64,000 nucleotides of DNA from Pseudomonas sp. C1C7 (GTDB lineage Bacteria; Pseudomonadota; Gammaproteobacteria; Pseudomonadales; Pseudomonadaceae), in the NCBI RefSeq assembly GCF_013359595.1, contig NZ_JABFMP010000025.1:45097-109096 (forward strand). Reading direction: 5' to 3'. This document shows positions 17,813 through 26,224 of this stretch, one piece after another. The notes beneath the pieces are model-generated. The model did no database searches and had not been told where the DNA came from. It saw only the letters and a list, made by a program, of their open reading frames with translations. How positions within the stretch are numbered: the stretch's first letter is position 1; every line of letters starts with the position of its first letter. The position numbers and the translations under genes are program-made.

Positions 17813-18703
17813 TCATTTCTTCGCGGCAAACAACGCATCAAGCTTCTGCTCGAAGGTGTGGTAGTCGATGCGATCGTAAAGTTCCATGCGGGTCTGCATG
17901 GTGTCGATGACGTTCTGCTGCGTGCCGTCGCGGCGGATGGCGGTGTAGACGTTTTCCGCGGCCTTGTTCATCGCGCGGAAGGCCGACAGCGGGTACAGCA
18001 CCAGCGATACGTCGGCACCGGCCAGCTGCTCGGTGGTGTACAGCGGGGTCGCGCCGAATTCGGTGATGTTGGCCAGGATCGGCGCTTTCACGCGGTTGGC
18101 GAACAGCTTGTACATTTCAAGCTCGGTGATGGCTTCCGGGAACACCATGTCGGCGCCGGCCTCGATGCAGGCGGCCGCGCGATCCAGGGCGGACTCCAGA
18201 CCTTCCACCGCCAGGGCGTCGGTACGGGCCATGATCACGAAGCTGTCATCGGTACGGGCATCGACGGCGGCCTTGATGCGGTCGACCATTTCCTGCTGCG
18301 AAACGATTTCCTTGTTAGGGCGGTGGCCGCAACGCTTGGCGCCGACCTGGTCTTCGATGTGAATCGCCGCCGCGCCGAACTTGATCATCGACTTGACGGT
18401 ACGCGCCACGTTGAACGCCGAGGAACCGAAACCGGTGTCCACGTCCACCAGCAGCGGCAGGTCGCAGACGTCGGTGATGCGACGCACGTCGGTCAGCACG
18501 TCGTCCAGACCGGTGATGCCCAGGTCAGGCACGCCGAGGGAACCGGCTGCCACGCCGCCACCGGACAGGTAGATGGCTTTGAAACCGGCACGCTTGGCCA
18601 AAAGTGCGTGGTTGGCGTTGATCGCGCCGACCACTTGCAATGGATGCTCGCTGGCGACCGCATCGCGGAAACGCTGGCCTGGAGTGCTCTTGTTGAAACT
18701 CAT
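17813..18703 (-). CDS. prpB: Methylisocitrate lyase
   Basis: 296 residues, full length. It splits 2-methylisocitrate to succinate and pyruvate. The family hallmark KRCGHRPNKEIV (catalytic cysteine), YLSGGGVAAGSLGVPD and metal-binding DVDTGFG are visible. Its start codon overlaps the stop of the upstream GntR gene by four bases (ATGA, 18700-18703), so regulator and enzyme are translated together. Confidence 0.97.
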   Translation of the reverse strand: MSFNKSTPGQRFRDAVASEHPLQVVGAINANHALLAKRAGFKAIYLSGGGVAAGSLGVPDLGITGLDDVLTDVRRITDVCDLPLLVDVDTGFGSSAFNVARTVKSMIKFGAAAIHIEDQVGAKRCGHRPNKEIVSQQEMVDRIKAAVDARTDDSFVIMARTDALAVEGLESALDRAAACIEAGADMVFPEAITELEMYKLFANRVKAPILANITEFGATPLYTTEQLAGADVSLVLYPLSAFRAMNKAAENVYTAIRRDGTQQNVIDTMQTRMELYDRIDYHTFEQKLDALFAAKK

Positions 18704-19419
18704 GACTCACCTCGTTTGGCTGTCGGGTTGGCGCCGTCCTGGTAATGACGGGCGATGTTGCGTTTAGAGGCGCCGATGTGACGACGCATCAATAGCTCGG
18801 CCAGCTCACCGTCACGGTCGGCGATGGCATCGAGAATTCGGTGGTGTTCGGCAAAGGCCTGGTGCGGGCGATTGGGCGTGGTGGAGAACTGGATGCGGTA
18901 CATGCGCACCAGTTGATACAGCTCGCCGCAGAGCATTTGCGTGAGGGTGCGGTTACCGCTGCCCTGGATGATCCGGTAGTGGAAGTCGAAATCGCCTTCC
19001 TGCTGGTAATAGCCGCGACCAGCCTGGAAAGCCTCGTCGCGCTCGTGGGTCTCGAGGACGCGGCGCAGCTCGTCGATCTCTTCGACGCTCATGCGCTCGG
19101 CCGCCAGGCGGCAGGCCATGCCTTCGAGGGACTCGCGGATTTCGTAGAGTTCCAGCAACTCGGCATGATTGAGCGACACCACCCGCGCACCGACGTGCGG
19201 CACGCGCACCAGCAGGCGCTGGCCTTCCAGGCGGTGGATCGCCTCGCGCAGCGGGCCGCGGCTGATGCCGTAGGTACGGGCCAGCTCCGGCTCGGAGATT
19301 TTGCTGCCCGGCGCAATGTCACCTTTGACGATGGCTGCCTGAATGCGGCGGAAGACGTTCTCGGAAAGCGTTTCCGTATCGTCTGAGGCAGTGATCGGGG
19401 GATCGAGTTGATCCAACAT
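18700..19419 (-). CDS. prpR: GntR-family (FCD) regulator of the propionate operon
   Basis: 239 residues from the ATG at 19419 (MLDQLDPPITASDD). The N-terminal winged helix-turn-helix is ISEPELARTYGISRGPLREAIHRLEGQRLLV; the C-terminal FCD ligand-binding domain has metal-ligand-type residues (EGMACRLAAERM, DFDFHYRI). It is the first gene of the operon and overlaps prpB. The perfect palindrome ATTGTCGACAAT upstream and a partial copy touching the start codon suggest autorepression lifted by a methylcitrate-pathway intermediate. Naming follows location; it is not the sigma-54 PrpR of enterics. Confidence 0.85.
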   Translation of the reverse strand: MLDQLDPPITASDDTETLSENVFRRIQAAIVKGDIAPGSKISEPELARTYGISRGPLREAIHRLEGQRLLVRVPHVGARVVSLNHAELLELYEIRESLEGMACRLAAERMSVEEIDELRRVLETHERDEAFQAGRGYYQQEGDFDFHYRIIQGSGNRTLTQMLCGELYQLVRMYRIQFSTTPNRPHQAFAEHHRILDAIADRDGELAELLMRRHIGASKRNIARHYQDGANPTAKRGES

Positions 19420-19430
19420 ATTGTCGACAC
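19420..19430. promoter_or_regulatory. Partial GntR operator at the prpR start codon
   Basis: ATTGTCGACAC matches nine to ten bases of the full site at 19493-19504 and begins at the base just before the prpR start codon on the minus strand. Confidence 0.5.
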
Positions 19431-19492
19431 CTTGAAAGCTGATGCGGCAAAAACTAACGAATTCAGCCATCGCAGTCAAAGGATAAATGGAA

Positions 19493-19504
19493 ATTGTCGA
19501 CAAT
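19493..19504. promoter_or_regulatory. Predicted operator of the prp GntR regulator
   Basis: Perfect 12-bp palindrome ATTGTCGACAAT, the form typical for FCD-type GntR proteins, 73 bases upstream of the prpR start. Function is inferred from position and symmetry. Confidence 0.65.
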
Positions 19505-19717
19505 CGTCTAATAACCACTTGCACCATAACGAAGCGCTTTATCGACTTTGAGGTGCCGGCCAGCGCTGGCGCCATAAAACCACCGTGCTAGAATGCCGCC
19601 CGCATTTGGTTGTCCCATCTGCACTGTCTGTCATAAAACTCTGATAGGCCTACAGGGAGCTTGCGCAGCAATGCCAGGGTCTTGAATCGAAACACGGACC
19701 GCTGCGCACCAGGATTT

Positions 19718-20254
19718 ATGAGACTCAAGCTGCTCCCCGCCTTCCTTTATGTACTGTGCCTGCCCGGGCTTGCCGTCGCGGGGGAAAAGACTGTGTATGG
19801 CCTCAATGAGTACGCATCGCTGGGCGGCATCGACCTGGAAGTGGCGGCCAAACTCGATACCGGGGCCAAGACCGCTTCATTGAGTGCCCGCGACATCAAG
19901 CGCTTCAAACGCAATGGCGAATCCTGGGTACGTTTCTACCTGGCGATCGACGCCGCTCATTCGCACCCGATCGAAAGGCCGCTGGCCCGGGTCAGCAAGA
20001 TCAAGCGCCGCGCCGGCGACTACGATCCGGAAGAAGGCAAGAAGTACACCGCGCGCCCGGTGATCGAACTGGATATCTGCATGGGTTCGGCCCTTCGCAG
20101 CATAGAAGTGAACCTGACCGACCGAAGTGCGTTCCAATACCCGCTTTTGATTGGCTCCGAGGCGCTCAAGCGCTTCGATGCGCTGGTCGACCCCAGTCTT
20201 AAATACGCTGCCGGCAAACCCGCCTGCGCCACCGACGCTCATACCGCAGAGTAA
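19718..20254 (+). CDS. Retropepsin-like protease family protein (PF05618 type), secreted
   Basis: 178 residues from the ATG at 19718, which has AGGA upstream; an ATG 57 bases earlier would bury the signal peptide. A signal peptide (MRLKLLPAFLYVLCLPGLAVA) directs it to the periplasm. LDTGAKTASLSA carries the DTGA aspartic-protease motif of the group often labelled 'ATP-dependent zinc protease'. RPVIELDICMG and the C-terminal YPLLIGSEAL complete the retropepsin-like fold. One domain implies it works as a dimer. It is 5 bases upstream of the transglutaminase-like gene, and the three genes look like one transcription unit for a peptide-modification system. Confidence 0.85.
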   Translation: MRLKLLPAFLYVLCLPGLAVAGEKTVYGLNEYASLGGIDLEVAAKLDTGAKTASLSARDIKRFKRNGESWVRFYLAIDAAHSHPIERPLARVSKIKRRAGDYDPEEGKKYTARPVIELDICMGSALRSIEVNLTDRSAFQYPLLIGSEALKRFDALVDPSLKYAAGKPACATDAHTAE

Positions 20255-20259
20255 TTCCA

Positions 20260-21795
20260 ATGCGCTCTCTTACCCTCCATCTGAAAATGCTGATCGCCAT
20301 CCTGGTGGTGCTGGGCATTTCAGTCACGGCCTACCAGATCTTCGTGCTGGGCATTCCCGTGACCGAAGACGCCACCGACGACTTGTGGAACATCGACGCC
20401 AAGGTCGAGTTCGTCGCCAGTGCCAAGGATCCGGTCAAGATCCAGATGTTCGTACCGCCACTGAGCCGCGACTACGTCAGCCTCAATGAAAGCTTCATCT
20501 CCAACAACTACGGGGTGGCGGTCAACCGGGTCGACGGCAACCGCAAGGTCACCTGGTCGGCACGCCGGGCCAAGGGCAACCAGACGCTGTACTACCGCCT
20601 GGTGCTGACCAAGCGCTACAGCGCGGAAAAAACCAAGATCAAGGGCCCGACCTTCCGTGACAGCATCGCCGTGGAAGGCCCGGAGAAAGTGGCCGCCGAA
20701 GCCCTGCTCGCACCGATCCGCCAGCACTCGGCCGACGTCGAGACCTTCGTTGGCGAAGCGATCAAACGTGTCAACAATGTCAACGACGACAATGTGAAGC
20801 TGCTGCTGGCGGGCGATCCGTCGACTTCGCAGAAAGCCCGCATCGTCGAACTGGTGCTGTCCATCGCCCACGTACCGGTGGAAAAAGTCCACACCATTCG
20901 CCTGGTCGCCGATCAGCCGCAGACCCCGGAACTGTGGCTGCGCAGCTTCAACGGCACCGACTGGCTGTACTTCAACCCGGAAACCGGCGAACAGGGCCTG
21001 CCGACCGACCGCCTGCTGTGGTGGACCGGCGATGAGAACCTGATCACTGTCGATGGCGGCAAGAAAGCCACCGTCACCTTCAGCATGAACAACAGCGAAA
21101 TGAACGCCATTCGCCTGGCCAAGCTGACCGACGAGAACACCGACGCCAATTTCCTCGAATACTCGCTGTACGGCTTGCCGCTGCAGACCCAGCAGACTTT
21201 CATGATCATGGTGATGATCCCGATCGGCGTGCTGGTGATCCTGATCCTGCGCAACCTGATCGGCCTGCAGACCCTGGGTACCTTCACCCCGGTACTGATC
21301 GCCCTGGCCTTCCGCGAAACCCAGCTGGGTTTCGGTATCGTGCTGTTCACCATCATCACCGCGCTGGGGTTGTCGCTGCGTTCCTACCTTGAGCACCTGA
21401 AACTGCAAATGCTGCCGAGGCTGTCGGTGGTGTTGACGTTCGTGGTGGTACTGATCGCGGCCATCAGCCTGCTCAGCCACAAGCTGGGTCTGGAGCGCGG
21501 TCTGTCGGTGGCATTGTTCCCGATGGTGATTCTGACCATGACCATCGAACGCCTGTCGATCACCTGGGAAGAACGCGGCGCCAGCCATGCCATGAAAGTG
21601 GCGATCGGCACCCTGTTCGCCGCCTCCCTGGCGCACCTGATCATGAGCGTTCCGGAGCTGGTGTACTTCGTGTTCACCTTCCCGGCGATCCTGCTGATCC
21701 TGGTGGGCTTCATGCTGGCCATGGGTCGTTATCGCGGTTACCGCCTGACCGAACTGGTGCGTTTCAAGGCTTTCCTGAAGAAGGCTGACGCCTGA
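20260..21795 (+). CDS. Inactive transglutaminase family protein with 7 TM helices
   Basis: 511 residues. An N-terminal membrane segment (MLIAILVVLGISVTAYQIF) is followed by a large periplasmic domain (about residues 30-300) of the transglutaminase-like type. A C-terminal bundle of several helices then starts at MIMVMIPIGVLVILILRNLIG and continues through GFGIVLFTIITALGLSL, VVLTFVVVLIAAISLL and FVFTFPAILLILVGFMLAMG. I could not find a convincing Cys-His-Asp triad, matching the 'inactive' label. It probably presents or transports a peptide substrate across the membrane between the periplasmic retropepsin-like protein and the cytoplasmic ligase. Confidence 0.85.
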   Translation: MRSLTLHLKMLIAILVVLGISVTAYQIFVLGIPVTEDATDDLWNIDAKVEFVASAKDPVKIQMFVPPLSRDYVSLNESFISNNYGVAVNRVDGNRKVTWSARRAKGNQTLYYRLVLTKRYSAEKTKIKGPTFRDSIAVEGPEKVAAEALLAPIRQHSADVETFVGEAIKRVNNVNDDNVKLLLAGDPSTSQKARIVELVLSIAHVPVEKVHTIRLVADQPQTPELWLRSFNGTDWLYFNPETGEQGLPTDRLLWWTGDENLITVDGGKKATVTFSMNNSEMNAIRLAKLTDENTDANFLEYSLYGLPLQTQQTFMIMVMIPIGVLVILILRNLIGLQTLGTFTPVLIALAFRETQLGFGIVLFTIITALGLSLRSYLEHLKLQMLPRLSVVLTFVVVLIAAISLLSHKLGLERGLSVALFPMVILTMTIERLSITWEERGASHAMKVAIGTLFAASLAHLIMSVPELVYFVFTFPAILLILVGFMLAMGRYRGYRLTELVRFKAFLKKADA

Positions 21796-22781
21796 TGTTC
21801 GGCTTCTGGAAGACCTGGAAGGCCCTGGAAGCCCGGGGCATCATGGGGATCAATCGGCGCAACGCGGACTATGTGCTCAAGTACAACAAGCGCAGCCTGT
21901 ACCCGATTGTCGACGACAAGATCCTCACCAAGGAGCGCGCCATCGCCGCCGGCATCCATGTGCCGGAGCTGTACGGGATCATCTCCACCGAGAAGGAAAT
22001 CGACAACCTCGACGAGATCATCGGCGGGCGCAACGACTTCGTGATCAAGCCGGCCCAGGGCGCCGGAGGCGACGGCATCATCGTGATCGCCGACCGTTTC
22101 GAGGGTCGCTATCGCACGGTGTCGGGCAAGATCATCAGCCATGAAGAGATCGAGCACCACATCTCCAGCATCCTCACCGGCCTGTACTCGCTTGGCGGGC
22201 ACCGCGACCGGGCGCTGATCGAGTACCGGGTCACGCCGGACCAGATCTTCAAGAGCATCAGCTACGAGGGCGTGCCCGACATCCGCATTATCGTGTTGAT
22301 GGGCTACCCGGTGATGGCGATGCTGCGCCTGCCGACCCGCCAGTCCGGCGGCAAGGCCAACCTGCACCAGGGCGCCATCGGCGTGGGCGTCGACCTCGCC
22401 ACCGGCCTGACCCTGCGCGGCACCTGGCTGAACAACATCATCGCCAAACACCCGGACACCACCAACGCGGTGGACGGCGTGCAACTGCCCTACTGGGACG
22501 GCTTCATGAAACTCGCCGCCGGCTGCTACGAGCTGTGTGGCCTGGGTTACATCGGTGTCGACATGGTGCTGGACCAGGAAAAAGGCCCGCTGATCCTCGA
22601 ACTCAACGCCCGCCCGGGCCTGAACATCCAGATCGCCAACGACTGCGGCCTGACCCTGCGCACCCACGCGGTGGAGGCACGGATGGAAGAGATGAAGGCC
22701 CGCGGCGTGACGGAAACCGTTGAAGAGCGGGTGGCGTTCGTTCAAGAGATGTTTGGGCATATTCCCCCGGTTGAGGGCTGA
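21795..22781 (+). CDS. RimK-related alpha-L-glutamate ligase-like protein (ATP-grasp)
   Basis: 328 residues. Its ATG shares a base with the previous stop (TGATG at 21793-21797). ATP-grasp elements: DFVIKPAQGAGGDGIIVI (nucleotide-binding loop) and LELNARPGLNIQIAN (metal-binding ELNARPG). RimK-like enzymes add glutamate or similar amino acids through an acyl-phosphate. This branch differs from ribosomal RimK and is always found with the two upstream families, so the acceptor is probably a small peptide or envelope metabolite. No signal peptide, hence cytoplasmic. Confidence 0.87.
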   Translation: MFGFWKTWKALEARGIMGINRRNADYVLKYNKRSLYPIVDDKILTKERAIAAGIHVPELYGIISTEKEIDNLDEIIGGRNDFVIKPAQGAGGDGIIVIADRFEGRYRTVSGKIISHEEIEHHISSILTGLYSLGGHRDRALIEYRVTPDQIFKSISYEGVPDIRIIVLMGYPVMAMLRLPTRQSGGKANLHQGAIGVGVDLATGLTLRGTWLNNIIAKHPDTTNAVDGVQLPYWDGFMKLAAGCYELCGLGYIGVDMVLDQEKGPLILELNARPGLNIQIANDCGLTLRTHAVEARMEEMKARGVTETVEERVAFVQEMFGHIPPVEG

Positions 22782-22788
22782 CCCGCCC

Positions 22789-24132
22789 ATGTTGACCTGT
22801 TCCGTACACCCGCTGCCCTATCGCGCCAACCCCGCCGATTATTTCTCGGCCATTCGCCATGCCCCCGGCGCCGTGCTGCTCGACAGCGGCCGCCCCGCCG
22901 CCGAACGCGGGCGCTTCGATCTGCTCAGTGCCTGGCCACTGGCGCAGCTGACCGTGGCACCCGAGGAAAGCGGTGGCGATTTCCTGCAACGTCTGCGGGA
23001 AAACCTCACGCAACTGGGCCAGGCTTCCCTGCCCGCCCCCTATGAATTGCCCTTCGCCGGCGGCCTGATCGGCTACCTCAGCTACGACTTCGGCCGTCAC
23101 CTGGAACACCTGCCGAGCCAGGCCACCGATGACCTGCAATTGCCCGATGCACGTTTCGGTCTGTACGGCTGGGCCCTGATCAGCGATCACCAGCAGGCCA
23201 CCAGCCAGCTGGTGTTTCACCCGACAGTGGCCGACAGTGAGCGCCAGCGTCTGATCCAGCTGTTCAGCCAGCCTGCCGCTGACGCCTTCGAGCCTTTCAA
23301 GCTGCAAGCGCCGATGAATGCCGACCTGAGCGCCGAGCAATACCGGCAGGCGATCGAGCGCATTCAGCAATACATCCAGGCCGGCGACTGCTACCAGGTC
23401 AACTTCGCCCAGCGCTTCCGCGCCCCCTGTGAAGGTGATCCATGGACCGCCTATTGCGCATTGCGCCTGGCCTGCCCGACCCCGTTTTCCGGCTTCCAGA
23501 GCCTGCCCGACGGCGGCGCGGTGCTGAGTCTGTCTCCGGAGCGCTTCGTCCGGGTCTGCGAGGGTCATGTGGAAACCCGCCCGATCAAGGGCACTCGGCC
23601 CCGCGGCGAAACGGTTGCGCAAGATGCGGCGAACGCCGCCGAACTGCTGGCCAGCCCCAAGGATCGCGCGGAAAACCTGATGATCGTCGACCTGCTGCGC
23701 AACGACCTGGGGCGCACCTGCCGCACCGGTTCGGTCCGCGTACCGGAACTGTTCAGCCTGGAAAGCTACCCCAACGTGCATCACCTGGTGAGCAGCGTCA
23801 CCGGCGAACTGGCGGATGATCGCGATGCCCTGGACCTGATCGCCGGCAGCTTCCCCGGCGGCTCGATCACCGGCGCGCCGAAGATTCGCGCGATGCAGAT
23901 CATCGACGAGCTGGAGCCGACCCGGCGTGGCTTGTATTGCGGTTCGTTGTTGTACCTGGACGTGCGTGGCGAGATGGACAGCTCCATCGCCATTCGCAGC
24001 TTGCTGGTCAAGGATGGGCAGGTGTGTTGCTGGGGCGGCGGCGGGATCGTGGCCGATTCGCAGTGGCAGGCGGAGTATCAGGAGTCGATCACGAAGGTGA
24101 AGGTTCTGCTAGAGACTTTGCAGACGCTTTAA
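22789..24132 (+). CDS. pabB: Aminodeoxychorismate synthase component I
   Basis: 447 residues from the ATG at 22789, seven bases after the ligase gene. With PabA it aminates chorismate for p-aminobenzoate and folate synthesis. Chorismate-binding blocks: RPIKGTRPRGET (with the PIKGT of PabB), ENLMIVDLLRNDLGRTC, GSITGAPKIRAMQIIDELEP and the glycine-rich CWGGGGIVADS. The close spacing may put it on the transcript of the upstream three-gene unit, but no functional link is evident. Confidence 0.95.
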   Translation: MLTCSVHPLPYRANPADYFSAIRHAPGAVLLDSGRPAAERGRFDLLSAWPLAQLTVAPEESGGDFLQRLRENLTQLGQASLPAPYELPFAGGLIGYLSYDFGRHLEHLPSQATDDLQLPDARFGLYGWALISDHQQATSQLVFHPTVADSERQRLIQLFSQPAADAFEPFKLQAPMNADLSAEQYRQAIERIQQYIQAGDCYQVNFAQRFRAPCEGDPWTAYCALRLACPTPFSGFQSLPDGGAVLSLSPERFVRVCEGHVETRPIKGTRPRGETVAQDAANAAELLASPKDRAENLMIVDLLRNDLGRTCRTGSVRVPELFSLESYPNVHHLVSSVTGELADDRDALDLIAGSFPGGSITGAPKIRAMQIIDELEPTRRGLYCGSLLYLDVRGEMDSSIAIRSLLVKDGQVCCWGGGGIVADSQWQAEYQESITKVKVLLETLQTL

Positions 24133-24135
24133 AAG

Positions 24136-24202
24136 CTTCGCGGGCAAGCCTCGCTCCTACAGGTCGGTTGTGACCCTGTAGGAGCGAGGCTTGCCCGCGA
24201 AG
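24136..24202. repeat. REP-type inverted pair, family B
   Basis: 27-bp arms beginning CTTCGCGGGCAAGCCTCG and ending CGAGGCTTGCCCGCGAAG are perfect inverses around a 13-base loop. It sits between convergent pabB and thrH, where it may also help stop transcription. Confidence 0.85.
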
Positions 24203-24218
24203 ACGTCAGACCAGACGA

Positions 24219-24836
24219 TTACAGGGACAGGGTCCGGTTCGAGGCCTTGATGAACTCCTGCTTCAAATCCTCAAAACTGTGCACCGCCGGGAATTGCGGG
24301 AATTCGCGGATCACGTTGTCCGGCGCGTGGAACAGAATTCCGGCATCCGCCTCGCCCAGCATGGTGGTGTCGTTGTAGGAATCGCCGGCGGCGATCACCC
24401 GGTAGTACAGGCTCTTGAAGGCCAGGACCGACTGACGCTTGGGATCTTTCTGACGCAGCTGATAGCCGGTCACGCGCCCGCTGTCGTCGGTGATCAGGCG
24501 GTGGCAGAGCAAGGTCGGGAAGCCCAGCTGACGCATCAGCGGCTGGGAGAATTCGTAGAAGGTGTCCGACAGGATCACCACCTGGAAGCGCTCGCGCAGC
24601 CAGTTGACGAACTCGATGGCGCCGTCCAGCGGCTTGAGGGTGGCGATCACTTCCTGGATGTCGGCCAGCTTCAGACCGTGTTCATCGAGAATCCGCAGGC
24701 GCTGCTTCATCAATACGTCGTAGTCGGGGATGTCCCGGGTGGTGGCCCTGAGGGACTCGATTCCGGTTTTTTCAGCGAAGGCGATCCAGATTTCCGGGAC
24801 CAATACACCTTCCAGATCCAGACATGCAATTTCCAC
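24219..24836 (-). CDS. thrH: Bifunctional phosphoserine phosphatase / homoserine phosphotransferase
   Basis: 205 residues, the exact length expected. The start is GTG at 24836, preceded by GGGAG. It is a HAD-family enzyme: DLEGVLVPE carries the nucleophile aspartate, SDTFYEF is motif II, and GDSYNDTTM with the downstream acidic residues is the metal site. It dephosphorylates phosphoserine and can pass the phosphate to homoserine, joining serine and threonine metabolism. Monocistronic, divergent from cysH. Confidence 0.95.
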   Translation of the reverse strand: MEIACLDLEGVLVPEIWIAFAEKTGIESLRATTRDIPDYDVLMKQRLRILDEHGLKLADIQEVIATLKPLDGAIEFVNWLRERFQVVILSDTFYEFSQPLMRQLGFPTLLCHRLITDDSGRVTGYQLRQKDPKRQSVLAFKSLYYRVIAAGDSYNDTTMLGEADAGILFHAPDNVIREFPQFPAVHSFEDLKQEFIKASNRTLSL

Positions 24837-24999
24837 AAGACACTCCCATTTGTATTGTTTATTGAGTCGAGCGAGGCCGAACTCTAGCGACTCCACCCTC
24901 ACCGCGCAACGCAGAGGACGCCCCGGCCGGCGCAGCTTTTTGTTACCATCGGCCCCATATAGAGCGCCCAGCGCCACCGACCTGTAGGAAGCCGCCCTG

Positions 25000-25740
25000 A
25001 TGAGCCCAACGTTCGACGTCGTGGAACTCGCCACGACCTATGCCAACAAATCCCCCCAGGACATCCTGAAACTCGCGTTCGCCGAGTTTGGCGATGACTT
25101 GTGGATATCTTTCAGCGGCGCCGAGGATGTGGTGCTGGTGGACATGGCCTGGAAGATCAACAAGAACATCAAGGTGTTCAGCCTCGACACCGGCCGCCTG
25201 CACCCGGAGACCTACCGCTTCATCGATCAGGTGCGCGAGCACTACAAAATCGACATCGAACTGGTATCGCCGGACTACACCAAGCTGGAACCCTTCGTGA
25301 AGGAAAAAGGCCTGTTCAGCTTCTACAAGGACGGCCATGGCGAATGCTGCGGGATCCGCAAGATCGAGCCGCTGCGTCGCAAGCTCGGCGGCGTCAAGGC
25401 CTGGGCCACCGGTCAGCGCCGCGACCAGAGCCCGGGCACCCGCAGCGCGGTGGCGGTGATGGAAATCGACACCGCCTTCTCCACCCCGGAACGCACCCTG
25501 TACAAGTTCAACCCGCTGGCGCAGATGACCAGCGAAGAGGTGTGGGGTTACATCCGCATGCTCGAACTGCCGTACAACAGCCTGCACGAGCGCGGCTTCA
25601 TCAGCATCGGCTGCGAACCCTGCACCCGCCCGGTCCTGCCGAACCAGCACGAACGCGAAGGTCGCTGGTGGTGGGAAGAAGCGACCCAGAAAGAATGTGG
25701 GCTGCATGCGGGGAATATCATCAGCAAGTCCAAGGCCTGA
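25000..25740 (+). CDS. cysH: Phosphoadenylyl/adenylyl-sulfate reductase
   Basis: 246 residues. It reduces activated sulfate to sulfite with thioredoxin. SFSGAEDVVL is the PP-loop. The paired cysteines in GECCGIRK and GCEPCTRP indicate the iron-sulfur-cluster type, which accepts APS rather than only PAPS, as usual in Pseudomonas. The C-terminal ECGLHAGN carries the catalytic cysteine. It stands alone with 163 bases to thrH. Confidence 0.95.
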   Translation: MSPTFDVVELATTYANKSPQDILKLAFAEFGDDLWISFSGAEDVVLVDMAWKINKNIKVFSLDTGRLHPETYRFIDQVREHYKIDIELVSPDYTKLEPFVKEKGLFSFYKDGHGECCGIRKIEPLRRKLGGVKAWATGQRRDQSPGTRSAVAVMEIDTAFSTPERTLYKFNPLAQMTSEEVWGYIRMLELPYNSLHERGFISIGCEPCTRPVLPNQHEREGRWWWEEATQKECGLHAGNIISKSKA

Positions 25741-26224
25741 TCTCCAGCCCGCTCCCACATTGGGTTCCAGCGCCAGCTTCGGAAATGTGTACACACGAAT
25801 GTCACCATCGGTGCCATTTATGTGTGCACTTTTTGTTTCTGCGCCCTGAAAGGTTACATTTTCCCTTTCCGACCTCCGCTACCGCCCTCCCCAAATACCC
25901 TCCCGAAAAATAAATACCTGCGCAATCAGCCACCTCGCACACCACGATTTTCATCGCCCCGCGCCTCCACTGATGACAAAACGAAATCATCTCTCCACGC
26001 CTCGATTTCGAGGACTGGCATGGAACTCGCTTAAGTGCATACATGTTTTGTATACAATCATCTCAAAACATAAAAACACTTTAGATCCGCAAGCCTGAAG
26101 CGCCCTATCCCGTACAGGCTGCAGATGCCCCGTAACCAATGATGCTCGCCACCCGCGACGAAGATTGCCGAGCCCTGCGCTCATGCACAGTCATCGCGGC
26201 CCCGAACATCAGGAGCCTGCCGGA
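25741..26224 (+). promoter_or_regulatory. 484-bp upstream region of the NCS1 permease with two palindromes
   Basis: No supportable gene. Two perfect 10-bp palindromes stand out: TGTGTACACA at 25786-25795 and TTGTATACAA at 26048-26057, the latter preceded by a related TGCATACATG. They resemble GntR-type operators. The stretch after 26050 is AT-rich (CATCTCAAAACATAAAAACA) and could hold the promoter. No regulator gene is adjacent. Confidence 0.5.
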
